From Orientallactaga sibirica (lineage: Eukaryota; Chordata; Mammalia; Rodentia; Dipodidae), in contig JAEOAD010002231.1 in NCBI GenBank assembly GCA_036365145.1, positions 1,240,001-1,304,000 of the forward strand: a DNA stretch of 64,000 nucleotides, given 5' to 3'. Positions 44,326-55,418 of the stretch are shown in pieces. Made by a program: the position numbers and the translations under genes. The notes below the pieces were generated by a model. The model had not been told where the DNA came from. It did no database searches and saw nothing but the letters and a program-made list of their open reading frames with translations. Each line of letters begins with the position of its first letter. The stretch's first letter is position 1.

Positions 44326-44558
44326 GCTTGCTAGTGGAACTAATGGAGAAGTTTTATGTTGTTAACTGGGGGCCTGTGCTTCAGAACAAAAATGAGTGCT
44401 GTCAACCCAAAATTTGTAAAGTTACATTGCTTTGTTTTCTTTTCCTGTCTTTCAGGACCTTGCTACTCAGTATCTGGTCACCATTCTGGCAGTATGGCCA
44501 TCACTTGGGGCTTGTTAGAAACGCAGAAACTCCAGCCTCACTTCAGACACATTACATT

Positions 44559-44560
<2 letters not shown>

Positions 44561-44605
<45 letters not shown>

Positions 44606-44606
44606 T
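44561..44606. repeat. (ATTT)n microsatellite
   Basis: About 46 bp of ATTT units. It is probably the expanded A-tail (reversed) of the B4-like element that follows, and it encodes the repetitive LFIYLFIY stretch of two artefactual open frames. Confidence 0.93.
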
Positions 44607-44912
44607 GTGGAGGTGTGCAAGAACATGTGCACTCAGGCACATGTGTGTGGAGGCCAGAAGAAAACTTCAGTTATCGTTCCTCAGGCAACATTCACCGCCC
44701 CCACCCCTTTTTTTGAGGCAAGGTCTCTCCTTGTCTGAAGCCCACAAATTAGGTCACACTTGCCAGCCAGAGAGCCCCAAGGATACTGCCATCCTTACCA
44801 CCCCAGTGCTAGGACTACAAGTATGTGTCACCCTGCCTGACATTTTTACATGGGTTCTGAGAACCCAACTCAGGGCTTCATGATCCAAGGTGCTTTACTA
44901 TCTCCCCAGCCC
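44607..44912 (-). mobile_element. B4-like SINE
   Basis: Reversed plan: GTGTGTGGAGGCCAGAAGAA, TTTTGAGGCAAGGTCTCTCC (B1-like), AGTGCTAGGACTACAAGTATG, TTACATGGGTTCTGAGAACC and ACTATCTCCCCAGCCCT (tRNA-like head). Confidence 0.78.
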
Positions 44913-44937
44913 TAAATTTGCATTTAACAAGATGCCC

Positions 44938-45130
44938 AGGCTGGAGAGATGGCCTAGCAGTTCAGTTGCTTCCCTGCAAAGCCTAAGGACCCAGGTTCAA
45001 TTCTCCAGTACCCACATAAACCAGATACACATGGTGGAACATGCATCTGCAGTTCCTTTGCAGTGGCTAGAGGCCCTGCCATGCCTTTCTCTCTCTCTCT
45101 CAAATAAATGAATAAATAAATAATTTTTAC
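44938..45130 (+). mobile_element. DIP SINE
   Basis: AGGCTGGAGAGATGGCCTAG head, complete body, short CT-rich stretch and AAATAAATGAATAAATAAAT tail. Confidence 0.92.
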
Positions 45131-45540
45131 AAAGATTCTCCAGAGATCTACATGATATTAAAGTTTGGGGACTAGCTTAATGGATCACTTTTATACATGT
45201 TAGCTATAAAATTATTTTGCCTTCTCAAATTTTATTACCAACAAATTGAGAACACTAATTTAACAAAAATATAGCTCTTACAACTTTCTTGGGCAGAATG
45301 TTGTAGTGGAAACCTCGGTTCTGAGGAAGGAAGAGCAGATGTTTACATCCTTATCTCAGAGGGGCTGAGAAATCATCTGTCACAATTCCAGATCATTTTC
45401 CCTGAAGATAAAGAAGCAATTGGTATCCATTCTTGTCAGCTAACCTATCCTTTACAGAAAGTACTTAGACATTTTCAGGCATTTTAAGGAGTCTTTTGTA
45501 ATGACACTTGTATTCACTCTCTCTGTCTCTTTTCCTTCTT
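45131..45540. other. Unique stretch, no gene seen
   Basis: Spacer between two DIP copies in opposite orientation. No gene is supported. Confidence 0.4.
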
Positions 45541-45765
45541 TCTTCCTTTTTTAATTTGAGAGAGACAGCGAGAGACAGACAGAATGGGCGCTCCAGGGCC
45601 TCTCAGCCGCTGTGAACGAACTCCAGATGCATGTGCCCCCTTGAGTGCATGTGCAACATTGTGCACTCGTGTCCCGTTTGCGCCTGGCTGAACGTGGGAC
45701 CTGAAGATTCTAATGGGCATTCTTAGGCTTTGCAGGCAGGAGCCTTAACTGCTAAGCCAGCCCTC
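45541..45765 (-). mobile_element. DIP SINE, diverged
   Basis: TTTTTTAATTTGAGAGAGAC tail, GGGCGCTCCAGGGCCTCTC, and an extra TGCATGTGC block (local duplication) in the body, ending GCTAAGCCAGCCCTCC. Confidence 0.88.
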
Positions 45766-45864
45766 CTTCTTTCTTTCTATATAGCACTTGGTGTGTAGCA
45801 GTCTCCATAAGAGAAGTCTTATATATGATTCCTTAGACTAAAGTCTCCTGAGCACTGGACAAGA

Positions 45865-46040
45865 AGTCACCAGTATCAGGATCACCTGGAGCACTTGTCA
45901 GAATGTGGACATGAATCTCACTTGACATCTATACATCCAAATGTGTGGGAGTCACATCTAAGAATTTATACTTTTAATAAGCTCCTGAGCAAATACTGTG
46001 CATGTAAACTACTGCTTATGGTCAAAACCAGTTGCATGTT
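45865..46040 (+). mobile_element. MER5A-like hAT DNA transposon relic
   Basis: CAGTATCAGGATCACCTGGAG and AGAATTTATACTTTTAATAAG with CTCCTGAGCAAATACTG match the interior and right part of MER5A-type elements. Confidence 0.6.
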
Positions 46041-47934
46041 TGACTTTCAGAGCATTCCAGCTTGCGAAGTATTCCACAGCTAAGTCTGGAATTTAGGTAA
46101 GGATGGGTATGCCTAAGGGGTCTTACTATCTCAGGAAATCTGACCCAGGCCAGGGTATTTCTCCACACAGAGGTGTTGGCAGAAGGAGCAATGGCTCTCA
46201 ATGGATAACTGATATATTGGAATACACCCTGGTGGCTTAAACTGTAGTATTGTGGAGCTACAACCCAGCTGATCTAGATCAAGTTAAAAAGTATTTCTGC
46301 CATGAACTAGCTTCCTCCTGTGGGATTAGATCAAACACAAAGGGGGAAAATGGCCTGTCAGTTAGATAATTGCACAAACCCCTGAGGTTTCACCAAGAAA
46401 CACACAGCATTCCCCTTAAGTATTTGCTTGAACCGTGTTTAAACCCACCTTGTGACTGACAGACAGTATCTTGATTTGTTTTTGAATTTGCAGGGACACT
46501 GGAATTATGCTTTGATGTCTTAAATTCTACATTAAGAAATGGCTAGATTTAAGTTTCCCATGGGGAAAGTCATGAACAGCTCGACTTGGACCTACCTATT
46601 CACACAATCTAAACTCACTGCATTTTTGACACATTATTTATTGATTTATCTTTTCCTGGTTGAATGTGTACATTAGGATATATGAGTGAACTGAAAATCA
46701 TCTCAATACTCATTGTTTATATGTGACTAATATGTTTATAAAATTGGTGCCTATTTTAATTTAAGCTCCAAAGACAACAAGTGAATCAGAAAATAGAAGC
46801 TTTTAAGCAATGCTTAAAGTAAGAGCACCTTTTCTAAATTCTCTGTTTCTTATCAACATGGGTTCAGTCTTCCACTGAAATCAGCAATGACATAGCAGGC
46901 TTGGCGAGGGTTTCTGACTAAGCCCTCATCTGGATACCGCCATATTATGATCCATAGTCAGCATTCTTATGTTTCACTTAATGTGAGACTTCCTCTTTGA
47001 GGTCCTGTACTTGAAAAAAATACACAAAGAATTAAGTTTCACTTCAAAGGAGTAATAAAAGGAATGTTATGTTTGGCCCAAGAGCTAAATGATTTCCATC
47101 CACATGGAAAGCAGACAGTCAAAGGTATATGACCAAGGGTTGATTTGTGCTCTAGATAGGTAACTATCAGTTTTGGGGGACTTTTTTGCCCCAAAATGAC
47201 CAACTTTTACCCCTATAAACAACTCATAACCAACTAAACTCAAGAACGAAGTGCTAGTGGTCTTTACATGATAGGAAGTGAACATACCTGAACTGGGAGT
47301 CACACGTGACTTCTCTCACTTGCACTTTACCCGCTTGTTCTTTGTGCTCCAAACATCATTGATATATGAAGCAGGGATTTATTTTGGTTATTTCCAGAAA
47401 AGTTTAAGGTACCCCAATGAACATTGTGTCTTGTGTTTCTTGATGTGACCTGTCCAGATAATGAGTCAATTAATTGTTAATGTTCTAAAATAGCTTTGAG
47501 TGTTCAAGTGACCAAAAGAGAAAGTGTGCTAGCCAGAGGTAAGAGAATGGCTCTGTTTGATATGAGCTTTGCAAAGGACGTTTTCATGGTCAGGTAGAAG
47601 TGAAGGAGTTGCTCCATGAGCATTCACAAAGCTGAATGAAAGCAAGATGGGTTCCTATTCCAAGTTCCTACACCTTCAGGACAAGCATATAATTATTGCT
47701 GAGCATGAATTTATGATGTTACTATGAGCTTATTGCCTTAATTTCCTGGACGGTTTAGAAATGACAATTGACTGGATCAGAGATTGGATTAGATTCTACT
47801 CGGCAAAGTTCTGGATGGTACTGTGTTCTTTCATCAAGAGGTATATAATGTAAAGTTTTGTTTCTGTTTGATGTAAGTAGCCACTGACATTCGATATCTG
47901 GATCTATTAATTCACAAACCTGAAATTCTAGAAT
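46041..47934. other. Longest SINE-free unique stretch
   Basis: About 1.9 kb without any SINE, LINE or LTR that I recognise, the longest such gap in the window. Open frames are short (up to 72 codons, minus strand at 47085-47303) and have no motifs. The absence of insertions in so repeat-dense a region could mean chance or constraint. Confidence 0.4.
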
Positions 47935-48148
47935 GGGGATTTAGCTCAGTTGGTTAAAGTGCTTGCCTAGCATACATGAAGCACTAGGTGTGATCTTCAA
48001 CACCCCATACATTACATGCCTGTAATCCTAGCATTCAGGAGGTAGAGGCATGAAGAGCAGAAGTTCAAGTTTACCTTTGACTATATAGTCAAGTTCTATG
48101 CCAAGATTGACTACATGAGACCCTGTCTCAGAAAACAAAACAACAACA
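47935..48148 (+). mobile_element. ID-B1 dimeric SINE
   Basis: The head GGGGATTTAGCTCAGTTGG with GTGCTTGCCTAGCATACATG is the ID (tRNA-derived) half. ACATGCCTGTAATCCTAGCA, GGAGGTAGAGGCATGAAG and CATGAGACCCTGTCTC are the B1 half, followed by an (AAC)n tail. Confidence 0.88.
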
Positions 48149-48159
48149 TCGAAAGGTGG

Positions 48160-48415
48160 GGGGCTAAAGAGATGGCTTAGCAGTTCAGGTGCTTGCCTAT
48201 AAAGCCAAAGGACTCAGGTTGGAGTCCCTAGGACCCACATAAGCTAAATGCCCAGGGTGGTACATACATCTAGAGTTTGTTTGCAGTGGCTGGTTGTCCT
48301 GGTGTGCCCATTCTCTCTCTCTTCCTCTCCTTTCCTCTCTCCCTCTCTCTGCCTCTTTCCCTCTCTCTCTCTCTCTCAAATAAATAAATAAATAAATATA
48401 TTTTTTAAATTTTTT
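48160..48415 (+). mobile_element. DIP SINE
   Basis: GGGGCTAAAGAGATGGCTTAG head, immediately after the ID-B1 tail, CT-rich stretch of about 65 bp and an (AAAT)n tail. Confidence 0.93.
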
Positions 48416-48547
48416 AAAGAATAGAAAAGCAATGACATTCTAATCATATTTCACTTTTGGTAGCTATGATGATTTTCTAAAAATATTTATCTTGCAATGC
48501 AATTTACAAAGGAGTAGCCAACAGATGCTTAATTCTTTCAACTCTCC

Positions 48548-48935
48548 AGTTTTATTTTATTTTTCAATTGAGAACTTTATGATGTGTACACATTGGTCAT
48601 ATTCCCATCAAGTTATACTCTTATGTCCCTTCTCCCTCCATCCTCATTCCACTGAGGGTACTACTCAGTGGGGTTATCGGTGATCACTGTGTGGTTGTGA
48701 AGGTACTAGTCTGTCTCTGAGTGGGAGACAATGTCTCAGGATACACCTTCCCACCCTGTGGCTCTTACACTCATTCTACCCTTCCTCTACAATGTTCCCT
48801 GAGCTTTGGAGGGTGTGTTAGAAGTCTCCTTAATGTTGGGCTCTCAAAATTCTCTGTGATGACTTTTGAGTCTCCTCAGTGTCTACTGTCATCTCCTTAG
48901 AGGAGGTTCTTGGGCTTGTAACTATCCAATTTTCA
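48548..48935 (-). mobile_element. Probable L1 3'-terminal segment, antisense
   Basis: TTTTATTTTATTTTTCAATTG start, then TCCCTTCTCCCTCCATCC, a G-rich part with GTGTGGTTGTGAAGG, TTCCCTGAGCTTTGGAGG and GACTTTTGAGTCTCC. The same plan as at 10.5 kb. Family recalled only loosely. Confidence 0.45.
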
Positions 48936-49227
48936 AAGCAACAAGTTAGTTGTTTCTTTGTAATGTAAGCAACTATTTATATATAATATACAATATGCAA
49001 TATAGTTATGATATGTAACTATGGACTCACAAATGTAACCATATTTAATAGATTTCAAGCCATTACAATTCTTATCCTTATTGACCCAAATTTATCACTT
49101 AGGAGTCTCTTCAATTGGCCCTCAATACATGATCCTGCTAAACTTTAATGGCTTTGTTGCCATTTTGTATTTTAAGATGCGTGGAATCATTTTATATATT
49201 TCCTGTTCCAAATTTCTTTTCCAGTAA

Positions 49228-49386
49228 ATCTTTGTTTCTTTTTGTTTTTTTCAAGGTAGGGTCTCACTATAGCCCAGGCTGACTGGAATTCACTATGTAG
49301 TCTCAAGGTGGCCTCAAACTCAAATCCTCCTACCTCTCCCTACTGAGTTCTGGGATTAAAGGCATGCACCACCATGCCCAGCTAAA
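49228..49386 (-). mobile_element. B1 SINE
   Basis: CAAGGTAGGGTCTCACTATAG, CACTATGTAGTCTCAAGGTG and AAGGCATGCACCACCATGCC. Confidence 0.9.
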
Positions 49387-50112
49387 ATCTTTGCTTCTTT
49401 TAAAGAAAAATTATATTTTGAGGCCACTTCTAGATCTGGGGAATATCCATTGATTTTGAGTTGGCCATTATTCCTCAGCCCTTTCAGTAAGTAGATCTCG
49501 GAAATACATACAAGATAGGTAAACATGTTTAAAATATTATACTTCCTAGGTCCACAATGATATTTCCACTACAAATCTCAGATGAAGGTTTTAATAGGGC
49601 TCAGAGACCAGCCCATCTTGAATTCATCCATGTTCAAGTCAGGGCATTAGTCTTACTTGAAAGTCAGTTTTGTTAGTTATAAAACTTTGACATACATTGT
49701 TTAAAGTGTTTTAAAATTTTTATGTAATCTTTTGTGATATAGAACATCACACTGGAAATCTGATAACCTAACTAGAAAGAAATTTGGTTTATAGAACTTT
49801 CCAAACTTCAAAGAGATTTCTCATATTTGTTTTTTGAGGATGGTTAAGAAAACTACAATAGTCATATAAAAAGGGGGCAAGTCTAAGACATTGTCACAGT
49901 CAAAAGAAGTCTCAGTAGATCTGACAATTAAATGTAATATGGTAGGTTGAATGGGAACCTGGTACAGTATATAAGAACATTAGGCAAAAACTAAGGAAAT
50001 ACAAATGAAGTGTAGACATTGGGTAATAATAATATCTATTGGTTTACATGCTACTAGGAGATATGAGATATATGGAAATTCTCTGCGAAGTTCCTAATTT
50101 TTCTCTCTTTTT
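49387..50112. other. AT-rich unique stretch, no gene seen
   Basis: About 0.7 kb, no recognised repeat. Confidence 0.4.
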
Positions 50113-50114
50113 GA

Positions 50115-50247
50115 TATTTTATTTTTATGTATTTATTTATTTGATGCCACCTTGTGCATCTGGCTTATGTGGATCCTGGGGAATGGAACCTGGGTACTTT
50201 GGTTTTACAGACAAGCACCTTAACCATTAAGCCATCCCTCCAGTTCA
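50115..50247 (-). mobile_element. DIP SINE with internal deletion
   Basis: TTTATTTTTATGTATTTATTTATTTGA tail joins directly to GATGCCACCTTGTGCATCTGG. The (GA)n region and about 60 bp of body are missing. Head GCCATCCCTCCAGTTC. Confidence 0.88.
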
Positions 50248-50766
50248 CTTTCTAATTTTTCTATAAATCAAAAACTGTTCTAAAAATAAAATTTCTTACA
50301 CATACACAGACAGAGCTTGCTTTCTAAACTTCCCTGGCTTTGTGTTTTCCACACACCACCCACTTTTCTCTGTCTCTTCTTCTCTTCTGTGTGGGTCCAC
50401 CTGCAGAAGAAGTGAGTCACTGGAGGAGTCCTAAGGGGCTGAACCACCAGAGTGGCTTCAGGCCTTTTCATGGGTCTATGCAATCCAACTGACTGAGTTC
50501 ACAAATACCTGGTATTTTAGATTAACCTCTTGTGATTCCAAGTCTCATCTATTTGGGGCTCTTGCATTCTCCCACTTTCCTCTCACCAGATGTCAAAAAA
50601 GCATGGGTCTTACATCCTGTATTTCAGTGCTCATGAGTGTGCCCTGTCCCCTAATTTTCTCATTTACACTACCCATGGGCTGCTGTTGTGTTTAATCTAC
50701 TTGCTCTGTCCTGTTTCTTCATTTCCTTTTAGGTCAGGATCCAGATCTTCCTACTGCATATATTTT
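50248..50766. other. Unique stretch, no gene seen
   Basis: Pyrimidine-rich patches. No gene is supported. Confidence 0.35.
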
Positions 50767-50767
50767 A

Positions 50768-50815
50768 ACAGCTTTATTGAGATATAATAATTGTGGTATA
50801 CAACTCATCTTCCAT
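50768..50815 (-). mobile_element. L1M 3'UTR fragment, antisense
   Basis: ACAGCTTTATTGAGATATAA is the well-known reversed start of old L1M 3'UTRs. Only about 50 bp is clear. Confidence 0.5.
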
Positions 50816-50887
50816 GTTTTGTAGGGCTTCAGGAAGATCAAAAACTCATGCTGCTACCATTTCCACAGAATTTAACACTCACTCCAG

Positions 50888-51078
50888 GGCAGTAGAGATG
50901 GCTTAGTGGTTAAGGCGTTTGCCTGCAAAGCCAAAGGACATCTGTTCAAGTCCCCAAGGACCCATGTAAGTCAGATGCATAAGGTGGTGCATATGTCTGG
51001 AATTCATTTGCAGTGGCTAGAGGCCCTGGCCAGCCCATTCTCTCTCTCTCTCTCAAATAAATAACTTAAAAAAAAAAA
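50888..51078 (+). mobile_element. DIP SINE, first of three in a row
   Basis: GGGCAGTAGAGATGGCTTAG head, body, short CT-rich stretch and an AAATAAATAAC tail with an A-run. Confidence 0.92.
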
Positions 51079-51089
51079 CCCATTCCAGT

Positions 51090-51280
51090 GCTGGGGTGAC
51101 AGTTCAGTGGTTAAAGGTGCTTGCTTGCAAAGCCTTCCAGCCTGGGTTCAATGCCCAGTACCTATATACAAAATGGCACATGCCTCTGGAGTTCATTTGC
51201 AACAGCAAGAGACCTTGGTATACCCAAATTCTCTCTTTCTTTCTTTCATCAGTAAATAAAATATTTTAAAAACACATTCA
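51090..51280 (+). mobile_element. DIP SINE, second of three, diverged
   Basis: GTGCTGGGGTGACAGTTCAG head and a body lacking the CAGATGC block. Preceded by CATTCCA, which resembles CACTCCA before the first copy. Confidence 0.85.
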
Positions 51281-51323
51281 TTAATTCAATCATCAATATT
51301 AGATGATTAAGATAAGAAGTATT

Positions 51324-51507
51324 GGGCTGGAGAGATGGCTTAGCAGTTAAGGCATTTGCCTGTGAAGCCTAAGACCCCAGTTTGATTCTCCAGGTCCCAC
51401 CTAAGCTGTGGTGCATGCATCTCGAGTTCGTTTGCAGTGGCTAGGGGCCCCCTGGCTCACCCATTCTCACTCATTCTCTATCTCTCTCCCCCTCTCTCAG
51501 TCTCGAA

Positions 51508-51550
<43 letters not shown>

Positions 51551-51567
51551 ATATAAAATCTAAAAAA
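51324..51567 (+). mobile_element. DIP SINE, third of three, young
   Basis: GGGCTGGAGAGATGGCTTAG head and an (AAAT)n tail of about 45 bp (51507-51551). A perfect 15-bp target duplication AAGATAAGAAGTATT lies at 51309-51323 and 51568-51582. Confidence 0.96.
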
Positions 51568-51582
51568 AAGATAAGAAGTATT

Positions 51583-51994
51583 GCATTATGATAGCAGAGC
51601 AATAGCTAGTTTAGCTCAAGACAGATTGGAATGTGTTGTGGGTGGGAAACATATGCAGCTATATTTTGCATAGGTTTAGAAGTAGACACTCAAGGGCTTC
51701 TTAATGTACATATATATAATTTCACCATTATTATCATTGATTCATTGATAAAGGTATTTAACAACCTTCAATAATCATATAGTCTCATGGAATTTTATCT
51801 TCTGTATTTACTGTCTGAATTTGTTCTAGTTGATAAATCTTTAAACAATGAAAAGAATGGGAAGTTGCAAGATAAAATAAGTTCTAGAGTTCTGCTATGT
51901 AGCCATTTAATACTGTTCTTAATGCTTAAAAATGTTTTAGAAGGATAGTTCTCAGTTCCACGCTCTTGCTCCTCAAAGAAATGAGTAAATAAAA
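51583..51994. other. Unique stretch, no gene seen
   Basis: There is nothing I recognise. Confidence 0.35.
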
Positions 51995-52325
51995 ATGAAA
52001 GCCAAGAAATGGAAGCAACCTAAGTGCCACCAGCTGATAGCTGGTGAAATGTAGTACATATGCACAATAAAATACCTTTCAGCCAGAAAAATAGAATTCT
52101 ATGATTTGTCATAACATGGATGGAACTGGGGATTACTATGTTAAGTGAAATAAGACAGGCACAGAGGAGGAGGTACCATGTGACCTCATTTATATGTGGA
52201 ATCTTAAAAAGTTGGCCTTGAAATTGAAAATACAATGGTAGTTAGTGGGGCTAGATGAAGCACAGGAGAGGGAGAACTGGGGAAGGGCCGATCAGGAGTA
52301 TTATTAGACAAAAGTAAGCAGTGAT
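51995..52325 (+). mobile_element. L1M-type LINE ORF2 end/3' segment
   Basis: GAAGCAACCTAAGTGCCACC, AACATGGATGGAACTGGGG, TTATATGTGGAATCTTAAAA and TATGTTAAGTGAAATAAGAC are colinear with the end of ORF2 and start of the 3'UTR of old mammalian L1. Confidence 0.87.
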
Positions 52326-52359
52326 TGCAGGAAAGTGGCTATAGATAGTAAAGAACTTG

Positions 52360-52540
52360 GGGCTGGGGCTCCGAGGGCAAAGGTGCTTTCTTACAAGGCC
52401 TGCTCAATTTCCCACCCACCCATGTAAAGCCAGAAGAAGCACAGTGTCACTAGTGTTTGGCATTCCATTTGCAGTGGGAAGAGGCCCTGATATGCCCATT
52501 CTCTCTCTTAAAAATAAATAAATAAATAATAAAGGCACAG
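52360..52540 (+). mobile_element. DIP SINE, diverged
   Basis: GGGGCTGGGGCTCCGAGGGC head (altered), GGCATTCCATTTGCAGTGGG body and AAATAAATAAATAAATAAT tail. Confidence 0.85.
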
Positions 52541-52739
52541 TGCATTTCAAAAAGCCAGGAGAAAGGATTGTGAAATGTTTTCACTGAAAGAAGTGACAGA
52601 CATTGCAGTTCATAAATATATATAAGCAGATTTAAACATTATACAATGTATACATGCTTTTTTATATTACATGGCATCCCATTATGTACAATTGTGATGT
52701 TTTCGTGTATCATTTTAAAAATAAACTCAACTTTTTTAA

Positions 52740-52974
52740 ACAGCTTATTTATTTATTCATTTATTTATTTGAGAGCAAGAAACAGAGAGAGAAAGAGGCA
52801 GATATGTATGGAGAGAATGGACATGCTAGGGCCTCCAGCCACAGCAAATGAACTCCAGATGCATGTGCCATCTTGTGCATCTGGCTTGCGTGGGTCCTGG
52901 GGAATCAAGCCTTGAATCGGGGTCCTTAGGCTTCACAGGCAAGCACTTAACTGCTAATCCATCTCTTCAGCCCA
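52740..52974 (-). mobile_element. DIP SINE
   Basis: TTATTTATTTATTCATTTATTT tail side, (GA)n, body, with an inserted GCCTTGAATC before CGGGGTCC, ending CCATCTCTTCAGCCC. It faces the + strand copy 200 bp upstream. Confidence 0.92.
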
Positions 52975-54588
52975 ATAAACTAAGATTTTTAAGTGAAAAG
53001 AAAGAACTCATATAACATGAAATATTAAATGAATACCATACACAAGTATAATTTGGGTCAAAGCATACACACTTTGTAGAATTCTCCTCTCACCCAGGGA
53101 ACAGCTCTGCACTAGAGGACATTTCCATGACACAAAACCAGATGACTTAGGAACAATTGGCATACTGTGAAGCAAGAGAGCTGATTTCCAGGGGCCCTGT
53201 CTAGAAACAAAACCAAATGAAACCTTCAGGCTCTCATCTGAGGCTTCTTATAACTTTCAACATTTTTAACATCACAAAAGAAAATAAGCTCATCTCAAAA
53301 TGCTTTTTCTGGACCCATCAACCAAAACAGCAACATTTCCCATTCCTCCAGGCTCCACAAACTTCTGCTTCTGCTAAGTGATAAAATGGTTCCAGCAAGA
53401 CATGCTAATGTGTGCCTGTAAACTGCTAACTAAGCGAAATTAAGCTTGTAAGAAAGGATCTGTTCACACCCTTCCCCCAAAAAATTTCTTCCCCAAACTG
53501 TACTGTCTTAATATGAACATGTACAGATTTCATGGTCTAACCTAGCCATTCTTTGGAGGAAAGGGCGAAAACAGAGGCAAAGACAAGAAGTATAAGGAAC
53601 TTTCACGTCATTTGGAGCCTGGACAATCAAATCCTAATTAAAGGATACAAGGCTTCATAATTTATTTTAAAGTTACAGCTAGAAGAATGTGTGGAAATCA
53701 CACAGCAACTCCTTCTCATTCTAAGTATGAGAGGCCACCCTCAAAATGCCACCCCAACACAAACGAACTCCCATACACGCCACTAGTCATGGTTTGTTTT
53801 CTTTAATGGCAAAAGTTTATTTTATTTCACTGCTCCATCAAAATTATTTATCTCATTTATCACGCAGTTCCTGTTTAGTGTGTTTTGCCAGAACTAACAT
53901 GCATGAAAATTATGTTAATGGGGCTTGGACTGGTTTTAATGTACTTCATATAATCAAGAAACTAAACAAACAGAAGCTCTCTGAAAGGTGCTTATTCTAC
54001 CAGGAAGAACCGCTTGCTCCCATAAGACACGCTTTTGAGGAGAGTAACTGCCAAAGACCAAACCGCCAGCAGTGCCCTCAGAAAAGACCTGTTTATTCAA
54101 AGAAGAAAACAGACTGAGCTACTTGTCATTGTACCCCACCTCATGAAGTACTGGAGGCGTCCATTAACCAGTGGCGGTTTCACAGAGAGAGAAGGGAAAG
54201 TGATTTGGAAAGGACTCTTAACACGAAAACTAACCAAGAGAAAAGCTGAGTTTCAATTTTTAAGAAGATAGCTTGGGGAACTCGCCCATTGCTTCAAGGA
54301 AATCAGTGTGTGTGTACACAGGGATGTCACTATGATGCCAGTGTGGTGGTCTACTTCCAGAACACACTGACGCAGGGAAAAGTCAAGCTATAAAGAGGTC
54401 TTTCTGCTCCTTCTGAGAAATGAGTGTCTTTGGACTTATTACATGAGGGAGCCACATTATCATAAATTTTCCTCCATAAATAGGCCTTGTAGAAAAACTC
54501 CATTAAAGCTGGTTCGAGACCTGGAATTTTGAGGATTAGCTTAAATAGCTTTGAGATATTGCCTTGATATTTACTTACATGTTATTGT
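52975..54588. other. Long unique stretch, no confident gene
   Basis: About 1.6 kb free of recognised repeats. Two overlapping + strand frames (53746-54117, 123 codons, and 54035-54271, 78 codons) occur without a motif, start context or splice pair I trust. Confidence 0.4.
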
Positions 54589-54589
54589 C

Positions 54590-54632
54590 TTTGTTTGTTT
54601 GTTTGTTGGTTGTTTGTTTGTTTGTTTGAGGT
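54590..54632. repeat. (GTTT)n tract
   Basis: GTTT units, the reversed A-tail of the adjoining B1. Confidence 0.9.
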
Positions 54633-54765
54633 CGGGTCTCGCTCTAGCCCAAAGCTGATCTGAAATTCACTATGTCGTCTCAGGGTGGCCTTGAACTCAT
54701 GCCAATCCTCCTACGTCTGCCTCCCGAGTACTGGGATTAAAGGTGTGCGCCACCATGCTTTGACG
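54633..54765 (-). mobile_element. B1 SINE
   Basis: GAGGTCGGGTCTCGCTCTAG to AAAGGTGTGCGCCACCATGC. Low divergence. Confidence 0.92.
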
Positions 54766-55041
54766 TTGTCTCTTTATAAACAACTGCAAACCCATCTTAA
54801 TGGCCAGGAGTTGAGCAAATTTTGCATGCATAACACCCACCACAGGGGTAGGGATGTTAGCCGTCAAAAAAATGCTGAAATAGAGATGTGTCTAAAATGA
54901 AAATTAAAACTCTGATCTACTATTTTTTTTGCTATTTTAATGACAGTATCAGATGTATCATATAAATATTCAAACCTATGGATTGGATATAGTGGCTAAA
55001 GTGGCTAAAAAACGAGCAACAATTGCAAAATAAAAAAAGTC

Positions 55042-55146
55042 CTGGGTGTGGTGTGCACGCCTTTAATCCCAGCACTGAGGAGGCAGAGGTAGAAGGATCG
55101 ATGTAAGTTTACAGAGTGAATTTTAGGTCAGCCTGGGCTAGTGAGT
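55042..55146 (+). mobile_element. B1 SINE, 3'-truncated and joined to a DIP
   Basis: CCTGGGTGTGGTGTGCACGC to GTCAGCCTGGGCTAG, where the B1 stops before its GAGACCCTACCTC end and A-tail. The next bases belong to a reversed DIP. Confidence 0.85.
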
Positions 55147-55310
55147 GAGAATGGGTGCACCAGGGCCTTTAGCCACTGAAAACAAACTCCAGATGCATGC
55201 TCCACCACGTGCATCTGGCTTATGTGGGACCTGGAGAATTGAACTGGGGTCCTCAGGCTTCACAGGCAGGCATGCACCTTAACTGCTAAGCCATCTCTCC
55301 AGCCCTTTTT
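55147..55310 (-). mobile_element. DIP SINE, tail and (GA)n mostly missing
   Basis: Starts at GAGAATGGGTGCACCAGGGC inside the element and runs to the GCCATCTCTCCAGCCC head. The tail side has been lost at the junction with the B1. Confidence 0.88.
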
Positions 55311-55418
55311 TTTTTTTTTAATTCCTGTATATTCTGAGCATTAATCCTCTATCAGAAGCATGGCTGGCAAAGGTTTTCTCATCCTGTAGAGTGCATTTTC
55401 ACTCAGTTGACTATTTCT

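Noticed and set aside
44262..44883. Two overlapping + strand open frames of 158 and 175 codons, the longest in the window
   Set aside because: They start at the MaLR LTR 3' part, cross the (ATTT)n tract (giving LFIYLFIY repeats) and end in a reversed B4-like SINE. No motif and no consistent origin.
47935..48010. tRNA-like sequence with A and B box
   Set aside because: It continues into a B1 half and an A-rich tail, so it is the head of an ID-B1 SINE, not a tRNA gene.
53746..54271. Two + strand open frames (123 and 78 codons) in unique DNA
   Set aside because: Considered as exons, but the peptides look random, the frames overlap each other, and I saw no convincing acceptor/donor pair.
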